Positions 39,701 to 45,019 of a DNA stretch of 64,000 nt are shown here, one piece after another. Numbering within the stretch: position 1 is the stretch's first letter; every line of letters starts with the position of its first letter. Under the pieces are notes generated by a model, which did not search any database, had not been told where the DNA came from, and saw only the letters and a program-made list of their open reading frames with translations. Position numbers and translations under genes: made by a program. The stretch covers positions 225,713,978-225,777,977 of the forward strand of contig OX465281.1 of the NCBI GenBank assembly GCA_949987705.1, given 5' to 3'. Origin of the DNA: Thereva unica. Taxonomy: Eukaryota > Arthropoda > Insecta > Diptera > Therevidae.

Positions 39701-41157
39701 TCGCTCATAATGTGTGTACATTACAAATTTTTTTCGTCGGTACTTTCGCCTTTTTCGACGGAAATCGTTTCGCCATCGCCCTTACCGTGTTTACAAAATC
39801 ATAGAGGCGTTTTCCCACGACGACTACACCGATATCATCCGCAAACCGGATGGAAACTGCCCCTGTTGGGAATAGCCTGAATAGTTTGTGATCCACAGGA
39901 GGGCACCCAGGATAGTTCTCCACGGAACTCCACATGTTGTTCAGCACACCGTGGGCCCATCTTCCGCTTCGCAATGATGTTATCTACCTTCTAAAAAAGG
40001 TTGTTACCAAATAACAATTTCGAAGGGGGTCATTTTGTCGAACTACCCATCCGGTCCAAACAGGATCCGCCGCCACTGTCCAGTCGGACCTGAAAGCAAG
40101 GCGCGAACTAGGCGTGAAAACCACCCACACTCGCTTTCGCGGGTGTTCGCGGCGTGAATCTGGAGCCGCCATAAGGCACAAATATATTGGAACGAAAGCG
40201 GAAACGGCGGACGCCTGCGAAAAAATTTGCCATACATTTAATTTCTCCGCGCCGCCTGCCCCTGCCGTGTATTTTAAAGGTTTTTCCAGGCACGAATCTG
40301 TTTGTGCGTTTAAAGTTTTCGTTGAGGTCATGTACATTTTTGCAACTTGAATTAACTGCCTGCTATGCTAAACTGTAGTCTGCGCCAGTGTGTCTGTAGG
40401 GAATCATTACGTCACCCGCATGCCACGGCCTGTCAGACGGATACCTGAAGTCGGGCTGTGCCGGCCGACTGGGACTGCCGGCGGCTTGTAAGTAAATGGA
40501 GGTCTTTAGTGGAGAAACATGTTTTACTTAATTTCACTCAGTTGTGAAATGTCTCAGGGTGAGATTCGACTCGACCCCCTTCCCCCACCCTATACGCCTC
40601 ACGTAATTTATGAACGACCCCTAGCTGGAAAACGTTTAATTATACTTTTGTTATTGTTCTATTCAACAGGGAAACCACTTTAGCTGTGTACGCGCTCTCT
40701 ATGATCGGAATGTGGATCTTCACCTTTACCTTAGATACAAACCACATAGCTGTAGTTTATGTAACAGCATCAGCTCTTGGGTAAGGATATGATTTTATTT
40801 AAAAAGATAACCTATATGTATATAGAATCACACACTGTTCATTCATGGTATCATTTTTTTTTCTTCCTTTCTTAAAGATTTTTCATGACAGGATATTTGC
40901 CTGTTGGCTTTGAATTTGGAGCAGAATTGACATATCCAGAGCCGGAAGGTACATCTGCGGGCCTATTGAACGCGGCAGCACAAGTTTTTGGTATCCTTTT
41001 CACCATGCTGTATTCAGAGCTCCTTACTCTCGTTGGTGATATTTATTCCAATGTAACAATGTCGCTTATGCTGTGCGTCGGCACCGTCTTAACGGCCATT
41101 ATTAGATCAGACCTAAGGCGACAAGCAGCCCAAGGACCTGCAAGTAGTAATGCTTAA
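688..41157 (+). CDS. FLVCR: FLVCR-type major facilitator transporter, 3' eight exons (5' end outside window)
   Basis: Split gene for a 12-helix membrane transporter of the FLVCR branch of the major facilitator superfamily. Vertebrate relatives move heme and choline or ethanolamine across membranes; the substrate here is inferred only. The eight exons sum to 1174 nt, which after the one-base split codon at the start is 390 codons plus stop. They cover helices 2-12. Diagnostic segments are [13 protein letters not shown] and PASWFLDKM (helix 2), [20 protein letters not shown], the acidic proline-rich cytoplasmic loop [32 protein letters not shown] and [14 protein letters not shown]. Helix 1 and the N-terminus must lie on exons upstream. 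Introns run from about 60 nt to 29.1 kb and are filled with mobile DNA, all of it outside the splice junctions. Family assignment is strong; the exact insect orthologue is not proven. Confidence 0.93.
1600..3661 (-). mobile_element. Decayed non-LTR retrotransposon (endonuclease-RT type), minus strand
   Basis: Read on the minus strand from 3661 downward. First comes the end of an apurinic-like endonuclease ([14 protein letters not shown], then [17 protein letters not shown]), then a basic linker ([19 protein letters not shown]), then the start of a reverse transcriptase ([19 protein letters not shown] at about 2720, followed by [14 protein letters not shown]). The region below 2000 holds the C-terminal zone with [12 protein letters not shown] and NWIGHTLR. 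Several frameshifts and stops break it and the core RT with the catalytic aspartates is largely missing. Relatives are RTE/BovB-like elements common in insects. Not functional. Confidence 0.8.
3680..3835 (-). pseudogene. Reverse-transcriptase scrap with GVPQGSIL motif
   Basis: On the minus strand the stretch reads CGVPQGSIL followed by PLMFIIYI, then in a shifted frame [11 protein letters not shown]. These are the B motif and the catalytic YADD-type motif of a jockey- or CR1-like reverse transcriptase; the first Asp of the pair is replaced by Val here. Only about 50 residues remain. It is a different RT type from the neighbouring 1.6-3.66 kb relic. Confidence 0.65.
4282..4410 (+). CDS. FLVCR: FLVCR-type gene, exon B (helix 3 and start of helix 4)
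   Basis: Acceptor AG at 4280-4281, donor GTAAAG at 4411; 43 codons, phase 0 at both ends. It encodes [18 protein letters not shown] and [15 protein letters not shown], so that LDKM of the previous exon continues into GLR, the short loop after helix 2. Confidence 0.93.
4537..4632 (+). CDS. FLVCR: FLVCR-type gene, exon C (helix 4 and WFGPDQ loop)
   Basis: Acceptor AG at 4535-4536, donor GTAATG at 4633; 32 codons, phase 0 at both ends. It encodes [20 protein letters not shown] and ends FGNQ. The next coding exon starts 29.1 kb away with LGVAIGF, which directly continues this family's FGNQ-LG junction, so no exon is missing in the long intron. Confidence 0.93.
4633..6570. other. Intron, no recognisable gene or element
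   Basis: AT-rich intronic sequence. The longest open stretch (5796-6062, +) gives no motif I recognise. I see no terminal repeats here. Confidence 0.5.
6571..7654. mobile_element. Non-autonomous Harbinger-type element with TAA duplication
   Basis: Inverted ends: GGCCCTTCTTCCACGGGTC from 6574 and its near-complement ending at 7651 (GACCTGTGGAAGAAGGGCC), with TAA directly outside both (6571-6573 and 7652-7654). A 3-bp TWA duplication and GG-starting ends are typical of PIF/Harbinger. No transposase is visible inside; instead it carries a tRNA-like SINE head. Two copies of GCGATTTGAGTATSATA lie near 6602 and 7228. Confidence 0.65.
6694..7190 (-). repeat. Candidate tRNA-derived SINE (head 7190-7116, A-tail at 6707-6696)
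   Basis: On the minus strand 7190-7116 has a good pol III A box (TAGCCTAGGGG) and a perfect B box (GGTTCGAATCC) in a CCGGG/CCCGG T-arm. Anticodon and acceptor stems do not pair, so it is not a working tRNA. Downstream on the same strand a 12-A run (T run at 6696-6707) could be the retroposon tail. The sequence beside the tail, CCCTTTGTACT, recurs near 59840 beside another T run. Length of about 490 bp is inferred. Confidence 0.5.
7657..8099. repeat. Inverted-repeat element with arms of about 44 bp
   Basis: GTATACACAAAGTCT at 7657 and the stretch through 7700 match the reverse complement of 8057-8099 (ending AGACTTTGGGTATAC), including the inner part AAGTCTTTCATCTTCATAC. The interior is AT-rich and non-coding. 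Probably a short non-autonomous transposon; superfamily unknown. Confidence 0.55.
8422..8720 (+). pseudogene. Non-LTR reverse-transcriptase relic
   Basis: The + strand reads [20 protein letters not shown] followed by [17 protein letters not shown], the motif A region (F-S-K-A-F-D consensus; the Phe and first catalytic context are altered). After a stop it continues as [15 protein letters not shown], the segment that follows motif A in jockey-like RTs. Upstream and downstream domains are gone. A 5'- and 3'-broken fragment inside the transporter's long intron. Confidence 0.65.
8721..11523. other. Intron, no recognised element
   Basis: AT-rich, without clear terminal repeats. An open stretch at 10308-10628 (+, 106 codons, starting [15 protein letters not shown]) has no motif I recognise and no supporting context; I do not call it a gene. 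Confidence 0.45.
11524..13347. mobile_element. Foldback element with long inverted arms
   Basis: The outermost 18 bp are exact inverted repeats (TTAGTCCATTCAAAACGC at 11524-11541 and its complement at 13330-13347). The arm then continues inward with complementary segments (CCAAAATAACACCGTTAAG, a block of G- and C-runs, TAATGCGATGAAATGCACTT) to about 11990. On the right the arm is present twice in tandem, starting near 12676 and near 13114, about 438 bp apart. No ORF is visible. A diverged fragment recurs at 63.1-63.3 kb. Long composite arms without coding capacity resemble foldback-type elements. Confidence 0.7.
12390..12650. repeat. G-rich degenerate minisatellite-like patch inside the foldback element
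   Basis: About 250 bp of short GGCGG/GGAGG/GTAGG-like blocks on the + strand, in sharp contrast to the AT-rich surroundings. The proline-rich open frames on the complementary strand are a by-product of this base composition. Confidence 0.6.
13500..14345 (+). pseudogene. LOA/R1-type reverse-transcriptase relic, plus strand
   Basis: Reads [12 protein letters not shown] then LLDLHIRSK (RT entry motif), [20 protein letters not shown], and motif A as LGIESAFDN, where the expected Asp before I/L-E is replaced. After a deletion that removes the catalytic YADD zone it resumes with [19 protein letters not shown] and the C-terminal [19 protein letters not shown]. Interrupted by stops and frameshifts. 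Opposite in orientation to the neighbouring minus-strand LOA-type element at 14.6-19.7 kb, so a separate copy or family member. Confidence 0.75.
14396..14575. repeat. Single arm of the 42.7-43.2 kb foldback element
   Basis: Contains TGACCTATAGAAACC, CATGGAAAACTCGGGAAAA, GATTCCGAAATTGTTTTCTT and CACAAGGAAGCT in the same order as the right arm of the element near 43050-43200. Only one arm is present here, so this is a solo or truncated copy. Confidence 0.65.
14576..15225 (-). pseudogene. LOA/R1-type ORF2 endonuclease relic, minus strand
   Basis: On the minus strand a start-like MFEIVQINL is followed by [20 protein letters not shown] and ARHKLWGS, the N-terminal and central motifs of an endonuclease of the R1/LOA type. 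[14 protein letters not shown] and, further down, [14 protein letters not shown] match the end of the endonuclease and the linker before the RT. Stops interrupt it. It follows the DUF4780-like gag ORF in the same orientation with about 20 bp spacing, the normal ORF1-ORF2 order. The RT part is missing; the element ends against a foldback arm at 14575. Confidence 0.65.
15240..15596 (-). pseudogene. 3' half of a DUF4780-like gag ORF (split by a transposon)
   Basis: On the minus strand it reads [69 protein letters not shown], then an in-frame TAG at about 15390, and then [14 protein letters not shown]. This is the second half of the DUF4780-type domain found in ORF1 of insect non-LTR elements (cooperating with the element's RNA; exact role unknown). 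It joins in frame to the first half at 19386 once the intervening transposon and one CTG are removed. Confidence 0.7.
15840..16150 (-). pseudogene. Harbinger (HARBI1-like) transposase fragments
   Basis: Two pieces on the minus strand. The upstream piece (about 16150-16035) reads [18 protein letters not shown], the N-terminal RRxLRDxSNP motif. The downstream piece (about 15990-15840) reads [17 protein letters not shown] followed by [17 protein letters not shown]: the first catalytic Asp in VDGTHI and the ENEHxxxNRKxY motif of Harbinger DDE transposases. The region between and the rest of the catalytic domain (second D and E) are missing. Not functional. Confidence 0.85.
16400..17208 (+). CDS. 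RTE endonuclease domain (5'-truncated)
   Basis: Apurinic/apyrimidinic-type endonuclease that nicks target DNA for target-primed reverse transcription. Visible motifs: AWNVRT (start of domain), [12 protein letters not shown] (metal-binding Glu), [17 protein letters not shown] (catalytic Asp and Asn), and GSDHYLV (catalytic Asp-His) near 17107. Open from 16457 and readable from about 16400 without a stop. The frame breaks in the GGGG run at 17205-17208, after the domain. In the second copy of the family the same site has GGG, so one added G is the likely cause. Length and motif order agree with RTE endonucleases minus the first few residues. Confidence 0.85.
17209..19328 (+). CDS. RTE reverse transcriptase
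   Basis: Open for about 706 codons after the frameshift. Order of motifs: linker with [71 protein letters not shown], motif [17 protein letters not shown] (catalytic Asp), motif [16 protein letters not shown], motif C FADD at 18495-18506 (catalytic pair), FKYLGSL, then [27 protein letters not shown] and the C-terminus ending at TAA 19326-19328. Catalytic residues are all present. In an intact element this would be one protein with the preceding endonuclease. Likely a dead copy because of the single frameshift, but young relative to the others here. Confidence 0.9.
19386..19660 (-). pseudogene. 5' half of the DUF4780-like gag ORF
   Basis: Minus-strand frames give [16 protein letters not shown] and, after a frameshift, [20 protein letters not shown] and [15 protein letters not shown], the N-terminal half of a DUF4780-type domain. 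The frame runs up to the CTG duplication at 19383-19385 and resumes at 15599. The frameshift within this half shows the copy was already decayed or has decayed since. Confidence 0.65.
19661..21911. other. Intron, no recognised gene
   Basis: Open stretches such as 20634-21005 (+) carry no motif I recognise. No clear terminal repeats found. AT-rich. Confidence 0.4.
21912..24462 (-). mobile_element. Second RTE copy, minus strand, decayed
   Basis: Reads from about 24440 downward: endonuclease pieces [41 protein letters not shown] and [12 protein letters not shown]; then SDHYLV changed to LDHYLV; then linker and RT pieces [39 protein letters not shown], and near 22640 the region around the catalytic zone, where the FADD pair has been lost by a deletion. 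The 3' end (CTAACGGATCAAAGAAGAG on the minus strand, near 21940) matches the plus-strand copy, including an AAGAAG tail. Many frameshifts and deletions. Clearly older than the copy at 16.4 kb. Confidence 0.87.
24455..24530 (-). pseudogene. Mariner transposase scrap
   Basis: On the minus strand it reads [20 protein letters not shown]. This matches the mariner motif around the first catalytic aspartate (consensus TGDEKWxxYDN), with the Asp changed to Ala. Only about 25 residues are recognisable; the sequence beyond is replaced by the 5' end of the RTE copy. Confidence 0.65.
24531..25870. other. Intron, no recognised gene
   Basis: AT-rich, with a long T run at 25330-25347. Nothing on either strand resembles a known domain. 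Confidence 0.4.
25925..27640 (+). mobile_element. Non-LTR retrotransposon relic, endonuclease to mid-RT
   Basis: Plus strand: [20 protein letters not shown] and VHAPTEE (endonuclease), a stop, [14 protein letters not shown] (catalytic Asp/Asn), PNHIDHVL, then a frame change and [12 protein letters not shown] (Asp-His). Near 26980 [20 protein letters not shown] opens the RT; frame breaks follow; 27195-27629 is open and reads [37 protein letters not shown], motif [18 protein letters not shown] (catalytic Asp present, following Asp changed to Gly) and motif [21 protein letters not shown]. It stops before motif C. 3'-truncated and dead. Related in type to the 1.6-3.66 kb relic. Confidence 0.85.
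27780..28250. repeat. Degenerate tandem repeat (unit about 150 bp)
   Basis: Variants of CTGTGACTCGATAGGTCA occur near 27896, 28025 and 28168 (as CTGTGATTCAATAGGTCA and CTGTGAGTCGATAGGACA), each after an A/T-rich stretch. The same block occurs inverted, twice, at 35.56-36.06 kb, including GTTTCAAACTA and CATTTTTATACTAGAAAA. Confidence 0.55.
28170..28690 (-). pseudogene. Jockey-like retrotransposon relic, minus strand
   Basis: On the minus strand [19 protein letters not shown] (the zone between endonuclease and RT) comes first, then broken frames with a segment containing QYGF followed by [20 protein letters not shown], the motif just before RT motif A. Stops and frameshifts throughout. Assignment rests on these short matches only. 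Confidence 0.5.
28691..30580. other. Intron, no recognised gene
   Basis: An open minus-strand stretch at 29355-29014 (113 codons) has no motif I can name. Nothing else notable. Confidence 0.4.
30590..30830 (-). repeat. Copy of the ~155-bp satellite seen at the window's right end
   Basis: About one and a half units, inverted relative to 63.5-64.0 kb. Shared blocks (as minus strand) are CGCGCTAACCAAAAACTATA, TATGATCTGAAAAGATTTTC and AGTGATTTTTGTACCT. Confidence 0.7.
31815..31990 (+). pseudogene. Possible RT C-terminal scrap
   Basis: Reads [20 protein letters not shown] then [19 protein letters not shown], resembling the region after the RT in jockey-like elements (LDRVQxxAxRLIxxP...L.HRR). 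Short and isolated, so only moderately supported. Confidence 0.45.
32268..32600. repeat. Inverted-repeat element rich in CAGTTTATC motifs
   Basis: Left end GACACACTTTCAGTTTAACT and the complement of the right end (CACACACCCCTAGTTTTAACT) are similar, and CAGTTTATC or GATAAACTG occurs at least five times in both orientations between them. Likely a small non-autonomous transposon. Confidence 0.45.
32935..33066 (+). pseudogene. Jockey-like RT scrap ([18 protein letters not shown])
   Basis: Plus strand reads [20 protein letters not shown] followed by [19 protein letters not shown], the hallmark segment just after the catalytic YADD motif of jockey/R1-type reverse transcriptases. About 44 residues survive without a stop. 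Confidence 0.8.
33415..33551. mobile_element. 131-bp Harbinger-type MITE, near-perfect palindrome
   Basis: Arms at about 33418-33466 and 33500-33548 are complementary over about 49 bp with very few differences (GGCTGGTCGTCCACTGGAAG, TATTCGAGCGGCTTCGCGCT). TTA flanks both sides (33415-33417, 33549-33551). It is 210 bp upstream of the exon at 33765. Confidence 0.8.
33765..33906 (+). CDS. FLVCR: FLVCR-type gene, exon D (helices 5 and 6)
   Basis: Acceptor AG at 33763-33764, donor GTAAGC at 33907; 47 codons plus one base. It encodes [19 protein letters not shown] and helix 6, [18 protein letters not shown]. The leftover T is completed by TC of the next exon, which decides the acceptor used there. 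Confidence 0.93.
33966..34153 (+). CDS. FLVCR: FLVCR-type gene, exon E (cytoplasmic loop and helix 7)
   Basis: The acceptor is the AG at 33964-33965. The stronger-looking downstream AG (33972-33973) would create a TGA across the junction, so the upstream site is the only one that keeps the frame. The exon encodes [15 protein letters not shown], the charged central loop ([10 protein letters not shown]) and helix 7 ([19 protein letters not shown]). Donor GTAAGT at 34154. Confidence 0.92.
34236..34360 (+). CDS. FLVCR: FLVCR-type gene, exon F (helix 8)
   Basis: Acceptor AG at 34234-34235, donor GTGAGT at 34361; 41 codons plus two bases. It encodes [17 protein letters not shown] and helix 8 ([19 protein letters not shown]), ending in DKTHRF plus a split lysine codon. 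Confidence 0.93.
35040..35460 (+). repeat. Dispersed repeat family X, copy 1
   Basis: Starts ATACAGGGTACGAGAAAAGT and contains GATATTTCCTGAACGGTAGG, TTATGATTCTCCGAAGAAAA and TTTATCCGAAGCTTCCCTGT. The block GCAACTGTnCGnTATTTC...GGTAGG is present twice, near 35070 and 35332. A second copy lies inverted at 43.54-43.99 kb. Confidence 0.7.
35560..36060 (-). repeat. Inverted copies of the 27.8-kb tandem repeat
   Basis: Two units, near 35625-35740 and 35945-36060, each with GAGTTTCAAACTA, GTTTGGACATTTTTATACTA, GATCTGTGCCGGTA and GGCAGACC/GACAGACC. Confidence 0.6.
38120..38197 (-). repeat. tRNA-like B-box sequence
   Basis: On the minus strand GTGGGTTCGAGTCCCAC forms a perfect T-arm with B box. The remaining stems are poor, so a tRNA-derived retroposon head or pseudo-tRNA is more likely than a working tRNA. 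Confidence 0.35.
38684..39042. repeat. MITE with CCAAAACAATTGGGAAT ends
   Basis: Left end TGTGCCAAAACAATTGGGAA near 38690 and the complement of 39010-39037 (GTGCGCTAAAACAATTGGGA) face each other, with TATA just outside both, which would fit a TA target duplication. A third end of the same type lies at 48727. Confidence 0.55.
39100..39985 (-). pseudogene. R1-type reverse-transcriptase relic, minus strand
   Basis: On the minus strand [20 protein letters not shown] (near 39890-39830) contains an RT motif C (FADD, catalytic pair kept) followed by [14 protein letters not shown]. After frame changes [16 protein letters not shown] (near 39320) matches the LGVMIDxRLNFxxH segment after the catalytic core. 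Rest lost. Confidence 0.75.
40670..40780 (+). CDS. FLVCR: FLVCR-type gene, exon G (helices 9 and 10)
   Basis: Acceptor AG at 40668-40669, donor GTAAGG at 40781. One base completes the split lysine; the exon then encodes [19 protein letters not shown] and VVYVTASAL, and ends two bases into a glycine codon. A transposon-like terminus lies only about 50 bp upstream of the acceptor. Confidence 0.93.
40878..41157 (+). CDS. FLVCR: FLVCR-type gene, last exon (helices 10-12 and stop)
   Basis: Acceptor AG at 40876-40877. It encodes [40 protein letters not shown], helix 12 ([19 protein letters not shown]) and a short C-terminus [13 protein letters not shown] before TAA at 41155-41157. Overlapping poly(A) signals follow within 10 bp of the stop. 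Confidence 0.94.
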
Positions 41158-41164
41158 GTTAAAA

Positions 41165-41170
41165 AATAAA
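41165..41170 (+). terminator. Poly(A) signal AATAAA of the FLVCR-type gene
   Basis: AATAAA starts eight bases after the stop codon and is part of the run AAATAAATAAATAAG. Being so close to the stop it may be bypassed; further AATAAA-like sites occur in the AT-rich flank, e.g. near 41788. Confidence 0.5.
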
Positions 41171-42690
41171 TAAATAAGAACAAAGTTTTAATTATATAAA
41201 TATATTTTTTTGCTGAGAATTACTTTTTAAGGAGCTTTTAAGTAGTAGAGTGTGAGGCTATATTTATATACAATATATATAAAAAAATGTTTATTTTTTT
41301 TGTTATTGTTATTATTGTTACTATTTTATTTTATTTAATAACTATTATAATTTGTTAAAATGTTGAAGGTTTTTTAAAATAGTTTTGTTTTTAATAATTT
41401 TAAAATATTTTGAGTGAGACTACTTTTAATAATTGTTATACAAAACAAACAAAAAAAACACATATAAATACACCACATACACACACAAACATGTATATTT
41501 TTTAAATTCACATTTAAAAAAGCAATGTGCCAAATAATTATTTTATAAATGATTGTTTTTAACGTAAAAAATTATATATTAGATCAAATGTTATTTTATC
41601 GAATTGAATCGTTTGCTGCGCGTAAATAGCATTTTCCTATTATAATACACTTCGAGATATTTTTAGAAATTTTTTGGTGATTTTTAATATTATTTATTTA
41701 AGTACAAAAGTTGGTTATTTTAATAAGATAAAGAACAAAAACAAAAAAACACAAAGGTTAAGATGAATGTTATTATACTCTAAACAAAATAAACTTGTTG
41801 CAATGTTGTTGATTTATAAATATTTTAATTGTGATGAATGCAAAATGAAATTTAAAGAAAAAACCAAATGAAATATTTATGAAGAATGATAATTTAGAAA
41901 ACAAAACAAAAAACAAAACATTTTGAGTTTAATTTATGATTTTAAATATGTATTATAGTTATTTTGGGAGAAATTATAAATCACATTATTATCTTTGTGA
42001 TTTTAAAAGCAGAAAGTTGAACTGTAAGTTTTTTTTAAAATAATATTGAATAATTTAAATCATTTCATTCCAGTGGTGTTTGTAGTTAAAAAATATTTTC
42101 GCACAAAATACTCAAGAATATAAAAATTGTTTTTTTTTTGGCAAACATTTGTACAATTTAAAAAACGAATGACATTTTTTCAATATTTTTCTCCTATAAT
42201 ACCAGACTTTTAAAGAAATATCAGTATTATTTTTTTCTTTTTTTTAAATCTGAATAAGAACATTATTTAACGTAGATTTTAAAAAATACATTTATGTATA
42301 ATGAAGTGGATACCGAATGGATGATACCCTTCAATTTCCTTTAACATATAAGAACATAATTAAATACCTGATTCGAATCCTAAATCCTCAGTCATACAAT
42401 ATTTTCTGTTGAACTTACGATCAAGGAGCAATATTTAAAATTATCTGTCCTTGCATTAATACTATTAAAATATTACGTCCATTACGTCCATAATAAAAAC
42501 GACTGAAAAATTAAAGGGCCATCGAAATGTGACACCTAGATGTCAGCACTGTATAATGGTTACAAGTGGAATATTTCCAAGTGATGATGGCAACACTGCA
42601 ACGTTGCAACGCCTTTAAATAAAAATCATTGTGTTTTCCGTGGCTGGAAAAAAGCTATTATCAATAAAGGAAGAAATCTGAAAAAAATTA
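41171..42690. other. AT-rich 3' flank of the FLVCR-type gene
   Basis: Very AT-rich, with many short A and T runs and several AATAAA-like words, e.g. near 41788. Probably long alternative 3' UTR or intergenic DNA; no coding potential seen. Confidence 0.5.
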
Positions 42691-42693
42691 AAT

Positions 42694-43211
42694 GGACTCG
42701 GGGAAATTAGAAAAAAATTCACAAAAGAAGACAAAATTCCAAATTGGCTGAAAATTGGTACACAGCTTCCTTGTGACATTTTAAGAAAACAATTTCGGAA
42801 TCCAAAAAAAAACATGGCCGTCGGAGATATCGCCTTTTTCCCGAGATTTTCATGCAGCTCGGTTACTTTTTTTTTTTAATTGTATTTTGTAGTGAATAAT
42901 GCTATAATTAAGTGAACGAAATGTTTTGCCTACAAAATACAATTTCGAAAAAGCAGTTTTTGAGTGATTTTTTTTTTGCCAAAAAGTGATTTTTGCAAAC
43001 TTTGATCTTGAATAACTTCGAATGGGTTAAGTTTTCGAAAAAATGACCTATAGAAACCAAGATACATGAAAAACTCGGGAAAACGCGATATATCCGGCAA
43101 TCATGTTTTTTTTTTTTTGATTCCGAAATTGTTTTCTTTAAAAGTCACAAGGAAGCTGTATACTAATTTTGAGCCATTTTGGAATTTGGTCTCCCTAAAT
43201 TTCGCCGGACT
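42694..43211. mobile_element. Foldback element, arms about 170 bp
   Basis: Left arm (42694-42865) and right arm (43035-43211) are inverted repeats: AATTCCAAATTGGCT, ACAGCTTCCTTGTGACATTT, AACAATTTCGGAATCCAAAA and the segment around CCCGAG...TTCATG all recur in complement on the right. Spacer about 170 bp, no ORF. A solo arm lies at 14396-14575. Confidence 0.75.
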
Positions 43212-43539
43212 AATATAAAAAATTAAAGCTGATACGTGACTGGAGTTCACTTCTGAAAAACAATTGTCTCAAAATATATACAATAGGCAAAGGAATTTAA
43301 TGAACCCATATATTTATATATATTGATTTGATAAAATATATTACATAAATTTATTTTCTACTTTTTAGTCTATTATAAGCCTTCTGTCATTCTGTGTTGG
43401 CGGCCATTTTGAATTTGGAATGACGCCACACAACTAACTGTTTTTTAGCTGTCATGCCCTTCCATTTGATACTCAATTTTTGGCTACCTGTTAGCTACCT
43501 GTATCCATGCAAATCAGATTTTCATCTCTTCTAGTTTGG

Positions 43540-43990
43540 CTCCAACGTGCAACGGTACACACATAAGATGACACACAGGCACTTTCTCTTATTAATATCG
43601 ATAGATAATGTGCACTTTTGCGAGGGGGTGAATACTGACAACCCCCATTTTTTCTCACGAACTATGATTCTCCGAAGAAAAACATGAAACTTTTGTTGTT
43701 GGTCATTTTTTATCCGAAGCTTCCCGGTACCGCCAAATGAATGATTTTTGGAGATAATTGAAGATTGAGGATAATTGAAAAAAATGAGGGTGTCCATTTG
43801 CAGTTTTAGATTCACCCCCACCCCCTGCCAGGGAGTGAGTGAGAGTGGGTCAAATTTGTGGACAAACGATCCCACCCTCCAACTTGAGTAATTTTTGTTC
43901 TAAACTTTTTTCATGAAAACCTACCCTTCAGGAAATATCGGACCGTTGCCGGATTTTCGCCGTACCCGGTATATACATAGATTTCGAGTT
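43540..43990 (-). repeat. Dispersed repeat family X, copy 2 (inverted)
   Basis: Complement of the 35.04-kb repeat: ATATACCGGGTACGGCGAAA, GATATTTCCTGAAGGGTAGG and, in between, the CTATGATTCTCCGAAGAAAA and TTTATCCGAAGCTTCCCGGT blocks. Confidence 0.7.
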
Positions 43991-45019
43991 GGTAGTTATT
44001 AAAGTTTAAACCCCCATTTGATCACATTAGGGGTTGAATTTCGAACAATTCTGAAAAAAATGTTTCATTATTTATGTGGTAGAGTATTTATACCAACCTT
44101 GAATAAAATCTGACCAAAAATAAAACATTTACCATACAACCTTCTACCCCCTTTATGAGTAGGTAGAGTAAAGCTAATAACGTATAAACACTCTCCATAG
44201 TATAAAACTCATGTAGTAAATTTTTTGTGGGGATCGGTTGAACGACTTAGGAGCCCATAAGCAACAAACACACAAACACAAAAACCCACAAACATTAACT
44301 TTTATATAGATTTAGTCTTCATTTAATATTTAGTCTTCATGTGGTATATTGTCGTAGTAGTCTCTGTAGTCTTCCGGTAATGTGGTTTTTAAGTTTTGGA
44401 AGCTGCAAATTGTACATTCATGCAGTTGATATCATCGCTTAAACAGTTGTCTCTATGATGTAAATACATTTTTTGGATTAGGCGTTGTAAGTTCATATTT
44501 TATTTTTGCTCGGGTTCAGCTCCAGCGGCGCCGCTTTAATCGCTGTGGTGATGTTCGCGTAAATAAAACCGCTGATAGTATAAATGGGCTAGAGCTATAG
44601 ACTTTCACGTAAGTAAAATTCAATTCACTTTTAAGTAAATCACAACAACAACTTGATCCATAAAAGATATCACTTCAAACTCTGTGATACGAAAATAGCT
44701 TGGGTAGCAACCATATCCAGGACACATCTCATTGGAAGATCCAGTGCTTTTATAATTTTGTGGGGTACTACTTCTGTTTTCTTAAGTTTTGTTTGTTGGC
44801 AGTTCTGCAAAATTTCATAAATTAAAAAGTGAACGAACCGTTCCGGCCTCTAGTACTGTGTTCCATGAGCCGAGGTAGAGTTTTCGTTAAGTAAACAGAA
44901 AGCTTTTTACCTCAAGTTAACTCGATGTTCTTTCCATGCCGGTACTGTGTTAAAGTGACAGATAATCGTTTTCACATTGCGTCGCCGTTGGGATATGTTC
45001 GATACTCAAACACACATGC
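43991..45019. other. Intergenic, nothing recognised
   Basis: AT-rich with an A/C-rich tract at 44265-44295. No coding match on either strand. Confidence 0.4.

Larger units (their letters stand above)
37579..40616. mobile_element. Candidate transposon bounded by GGGTCRTYCATAAATTACG termini
   Basis: GGGTCATCCATAAATTACGC at 37580 and CACGTAATTTATGAACGACC at about 40594 are inverted counterparts. They may bound one 3-kb element with nested insertions (R1-type relic, MITE), or be ends of two separate copies. No transposase is recognisable inside. Confidence 0.4.
34361..40669. other. Intron 6 of the FLVCR-type gene, filled with repeats
   Basis: Contains the dispersed repeats at 35.04-36.06 kb, the pair of inverted termini at 37.58 and 40.6 kb, a MITE, an R1-type relic and a tRNA-like box. 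The stretches 34361-35040 and 36070-37578 hold no gene I recognise; a minus-strand open frame at 36706-36416 is unassigned. Confidence 0.6.

Noticed and set aside
39984..40350. Overlapping ORFs on both strands in a GC-richer patch
   Set aside because: No motif in any frame; the openness follows from base composition.
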